Of a DNA stretch of 23,844 nt, positions 22,232 through 23,844 are shown piece by piece (the first letter of the stretch is position 1; each line of letters opens with the position of its first letter). A model generated the notes under the pieces. It was not told the origin of the DNA. It made no database searches and was given only the letters and a program-made list of their open reading frames with translations. This stretch comes from Desulfovibrio sp. GTDB taxonomy: Bacteria; Desulfobacterota; Desulfovibrionia; Desulfovibrionales; Desulfovibrionaceae. Position numbers and translations under genes: made by a program. The DNA lies in the NCBI GenBank assembly GCA_031275955.1, contig JAISNZ010000193.1, positions 1-23,844 on the forward strand, in the 5' to 3' direction.

Positions 22232-23530
22232 ATGAATTGGAAAGAAATCTATAAATCACGGTGTGTTGATGTGGATACCGCCTTCAAGGCGGTCAAGAAC
22301 GCCGACAAGGTGGTGATCACCCCGGCCGCGGCCCAGCCGGTCAGCCTGATGGACGGCCTGGCCCGGCGCATCCGGGAACTCGACAGCATCACCATCGCCC
22401 ATCTTCTGCCCTTTTTGCCCTCCATGCCCTATCTGGAGGAGAGCATCAGGCCCAAGGTGCGCTTCATCACCTCCTATCTGGGCGGAGCCATCAGGGAATA
22501 TGTCAACCAGGGCGAGGGGGAGTATGTTCCCGTCTTCCTGAAGGACTGGCCGGAAATGTACGGCCCGGTCTACCAGCCCGATGTGGTCCTGACCCATGTT
22601 TCTCCTCCGGACAGGCACGGATACTGCAACATGGGCATCTCCATCATCTACATGGAAAGCGCGGTCAGGTTCGGCAAGACGATCATCGCGGAAGTCAATG
22701 AAAACATGCCCCGCATCCATGGCGACGGTTTCGTCCATGTCTCCGACATCGCTTATTTCGTGGAAAACAATTTCCCGGTCAAGGAAGTTCCGCGTCCGCA
22801 AATCAGCAAGGTGGAGGAGGCCATCGGCAGCCATGTGGCCGAACTGATCAACGACGGGGACTGCCTGCAGATGGGCATCGGCGCCATTCCCGACGCCGTC
22901 CTGCTCTTTCTGAAAAACAAGCGCGGCCTGGGAATCCACAGCGAGATGTTTTCCGACGGGGTCATGGATCTGCTGCTGGAGGGCGTGATCGACAACAAGC
23001 GGAAGAACCTGCATCCCGGCAAGATGATCTCCACCTTTGTCATGGGCACCCGCGCCTTTTACGACTTTGTGGACGACAACCCCAGCGTCCTGCTGGTGCC
23101 GGCCGAATACTCCAACGACCCGGTGATCATCGGCAAAAACAGGAATATGATCAGCATCAACTCTTCCATCAGCGTGGACCTGATGGGCCAGGCCGCTTCC
23201 GAGAGTATCGGCACGCAGCAGTTCAGCGGCACCGGCGGCCAGGTGGATTTCATCCGCGGGGCGGCCCTTTCTCCCGGAGGCAAGGCAATCCTGGCCTTCC
23301 CATCCACCGCGGGCAAGCCGGACAAACTCCAGTCGCGCATCGTGCCGCAGCTGCCGCTGGGCACGCCCGTCAGCACCAGCCGGAACGATATCGATTATGT
23401 GGTGACCGAATACGGGATCGCCCATCTCAAATACAAATCCATGCGGGAACGGGCGCGGGAGCTCATTGCCATCTCCCATCCGGATTTCCGTTCCGAACTT
23501 ACGGAGAGCCTGAAGAAAATGAAGTGGTGA
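22232..23530 (+). CDS. Acetyl-CoA hydrolase/transferase family (4-hydroxybutyrate-type CoA-transferase)
   Basis: GGGAGG lies 6 bases before the ATG, giving 432 residues, matching 4-hydroxybutyrate and butyrate:acetyl-CoA transferases. Motifs: VVITPAAAQPVSLM near the N-terminus, THVSPPDRHGYCNMGIS (121-137), LQMGIGAIPDAVL, and the active-site segment LGIHSEMFSDGVMDL, with Glu238 at the position of the catalytic glutamate that forms the glutamyl-CoA thioester. SGTGGQVDFIRGA and VVTEYGIAHLKYKSMRERA follow. Family enzymes move CoA from acetyl-CoA or a similar donor to a carboxylic acid. In this operon it would activate the acid later acted on by the BCR/dehydratase-like enzyme, saving ATP (inference). 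Confidence 0.9.
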   Translation: MNWKEIYKSRCVDVDTAFKAVKNADKVVITPAAAQPVSLMDGLARRIRELDSITIAHLLPFLPSMPYLEESIRPKVRFITSYLGGAIREYVNQGEGEYVPVFLKDWPEMYGPVYQPDVVLTHVSPPDRHGYCNMGISIIYMESAVRFGKTIIAEVNENMPRIHGDGFVHVSDIAYFVENNFPVKEVPRPQISKVEEAIGSHVAELINDGDCLQMGIGAIPDAVLLFLKNKRGLGIHSEMFSDGVMDLLLEGVIDNKRKNLHPGKMISTFVMGTRAFYDFVDDNPSVLLVPAEYSNDPVIIGKNRNMISINSSISVDLMGQAASESIGTQQFSGTGGQVDFIRGAALSPGGKAILAFPSTAGKPDKLQSRIVPQLPLGTPVSTSRNDIDYVVTEYGIAHLKYKSMRERARELIAISHPDFRSELTESLKKMKW

Positions 23531-23558
23531 CCTGCAACATCGGGAAAGGGAGGAGACA

Positions 23559-23844
23559 ATGACGGAAGAAACAACATCCTTTGCAACCGGGATCGGCAAT
23601 GCGAGCATAGAGGCCTGGAAAAAAGAGGGCAAAAAGGTTGTCGGGACAATCTGTTGCCATGTGCCGGAGGAGATTATCCATGCCGCCGGAATGCTGCCGG
23701 TGCGCATCCGGGCGACCGGCTGCACCGACGACAGCAAGGCGGAAGTCTGGATGTCCAGCTTCAGCTGTAGTTTCGCCCGCTCCTGTCTCCAGCTCTTTCT
23801 GGACGGAACGTACAGCTTTCTCGACGGCATGGTGGCTTCCGACG
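23559..23844 (+). CDS. 2-hydroxyacyl-CoA dehydratase / benzoyl-CoA reductase BcrB/BcrC-family subunit (partial, N-terminus)
   Basis: The ATG follows GGGAGGAG, 28 bases after the CoA-transferase, and the frame runs off the window after 95 codons. The N-terminus has the family opening: KKVVGTICCHVPEEIIHAAGMLPVRIRATG (family Pro-x-Glu-hydrophobic-x-x-Ala-x-Gly pattern), then CTDDSKAEVWMSSFSC and SFARSCLQLFLDG. The cysteines in CCHVPEE and FSCSFARSC are candidates for cluster or substrate ligation. Family members form the substrate-binding half that receives the low-potential electron. Whether this is a BcrB-, BcrC- or HgdA/HgdB-type subunit cannot be settled from this fragment; a second subunit is expected beyond the edge. 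Confidence 0.85.
   Translation, partial: MTEETTSFATGIGNASIEAWKKEGKKVVGTICCHVPEEIIHAAGMLPVRIRATGCTDDSKAEVWMSSFSCSFARSCLQLFLDGTYSFLDGMVASD

Overview
The window reads as high-GC chromosomal DNA from a strictly anaerobic, Desulfovibrio-like bacterium (Desulfovibrionales; inferred from remembered family resemblance, not a database search). The HisF sequence, the dnaX-ybaB-recR block, the sigma-54 activator followed by a PpiD-type foldase, the sulfur/selenium carrier genes and the ferredoxin-rich, oxygen-sensitive CoA enzymes all fit that picture. I see no rRNA, tRNA, CRISPR array, transposase or phage gene.

Layout. Positions 1-2209 (+) are a housekeeping operon: the 3' end of dnaX, ybaB, recR and a tatD-type nuclease. 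Positions 2468-3897 (+) are hisH-hisF, overlapping by 7 bases. Positions 3931-6642 are a visibly more AT-rich insert: a Crp/Fnr regulator and a tandem-HD (HD-GYP) protein on the minus strand, divergent from a two-cluster ferredoxin-like protein. The shared promoter region holds a perfect 16-bp palindrome placed like a class II Crp/Fnr site. Next come ubiX (-) and two GT4 glycosyltransferases (+), separated by a run of five consecutive hairpins; the last one encloses the ribosome binding site and start codon of the second transferase.

Positions 10066-12878 (-) are a compact operon: a YedE-type membrane transporter, TusA, a DUF3343 carrier-like protein and an NnrD/ribokinase-fold kinase, which together suggest sulfur or selenium trafficking. 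A 477-bp gene-free stretch follows. After it is a small reading frame interrupted by an in-frame TGA and then by a C-run frameshift, a sigma-54 activator with a degenerate receiver domain, a PpiD/SurA-type peptidyl-prolyl isomerase and a GT2 glycosyltransferase (all +).

Positions 19117 to the end (+) are the most distinctive part: a BcrD-like and a BcrA-like ATPase, a small ferredoxin, a crotonase-fold enzyme without the hydratase glutamates, a 4-hydroxybutyrate-type CoA-transferase and the start of a BcrB/BcrC/2-hydroxyacyl-CoA dehydratase-family subunit. Together they look like a self-contained module that loads an acid onto CoA and then carries out an ATP-driven, radical-type reduction or dehydration. 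The substrate cannot be read from the sequence, and the operon continues beyond the window. Two spacers inside this cluster carry diverged copies of one ~78-bp palindromic repeat.
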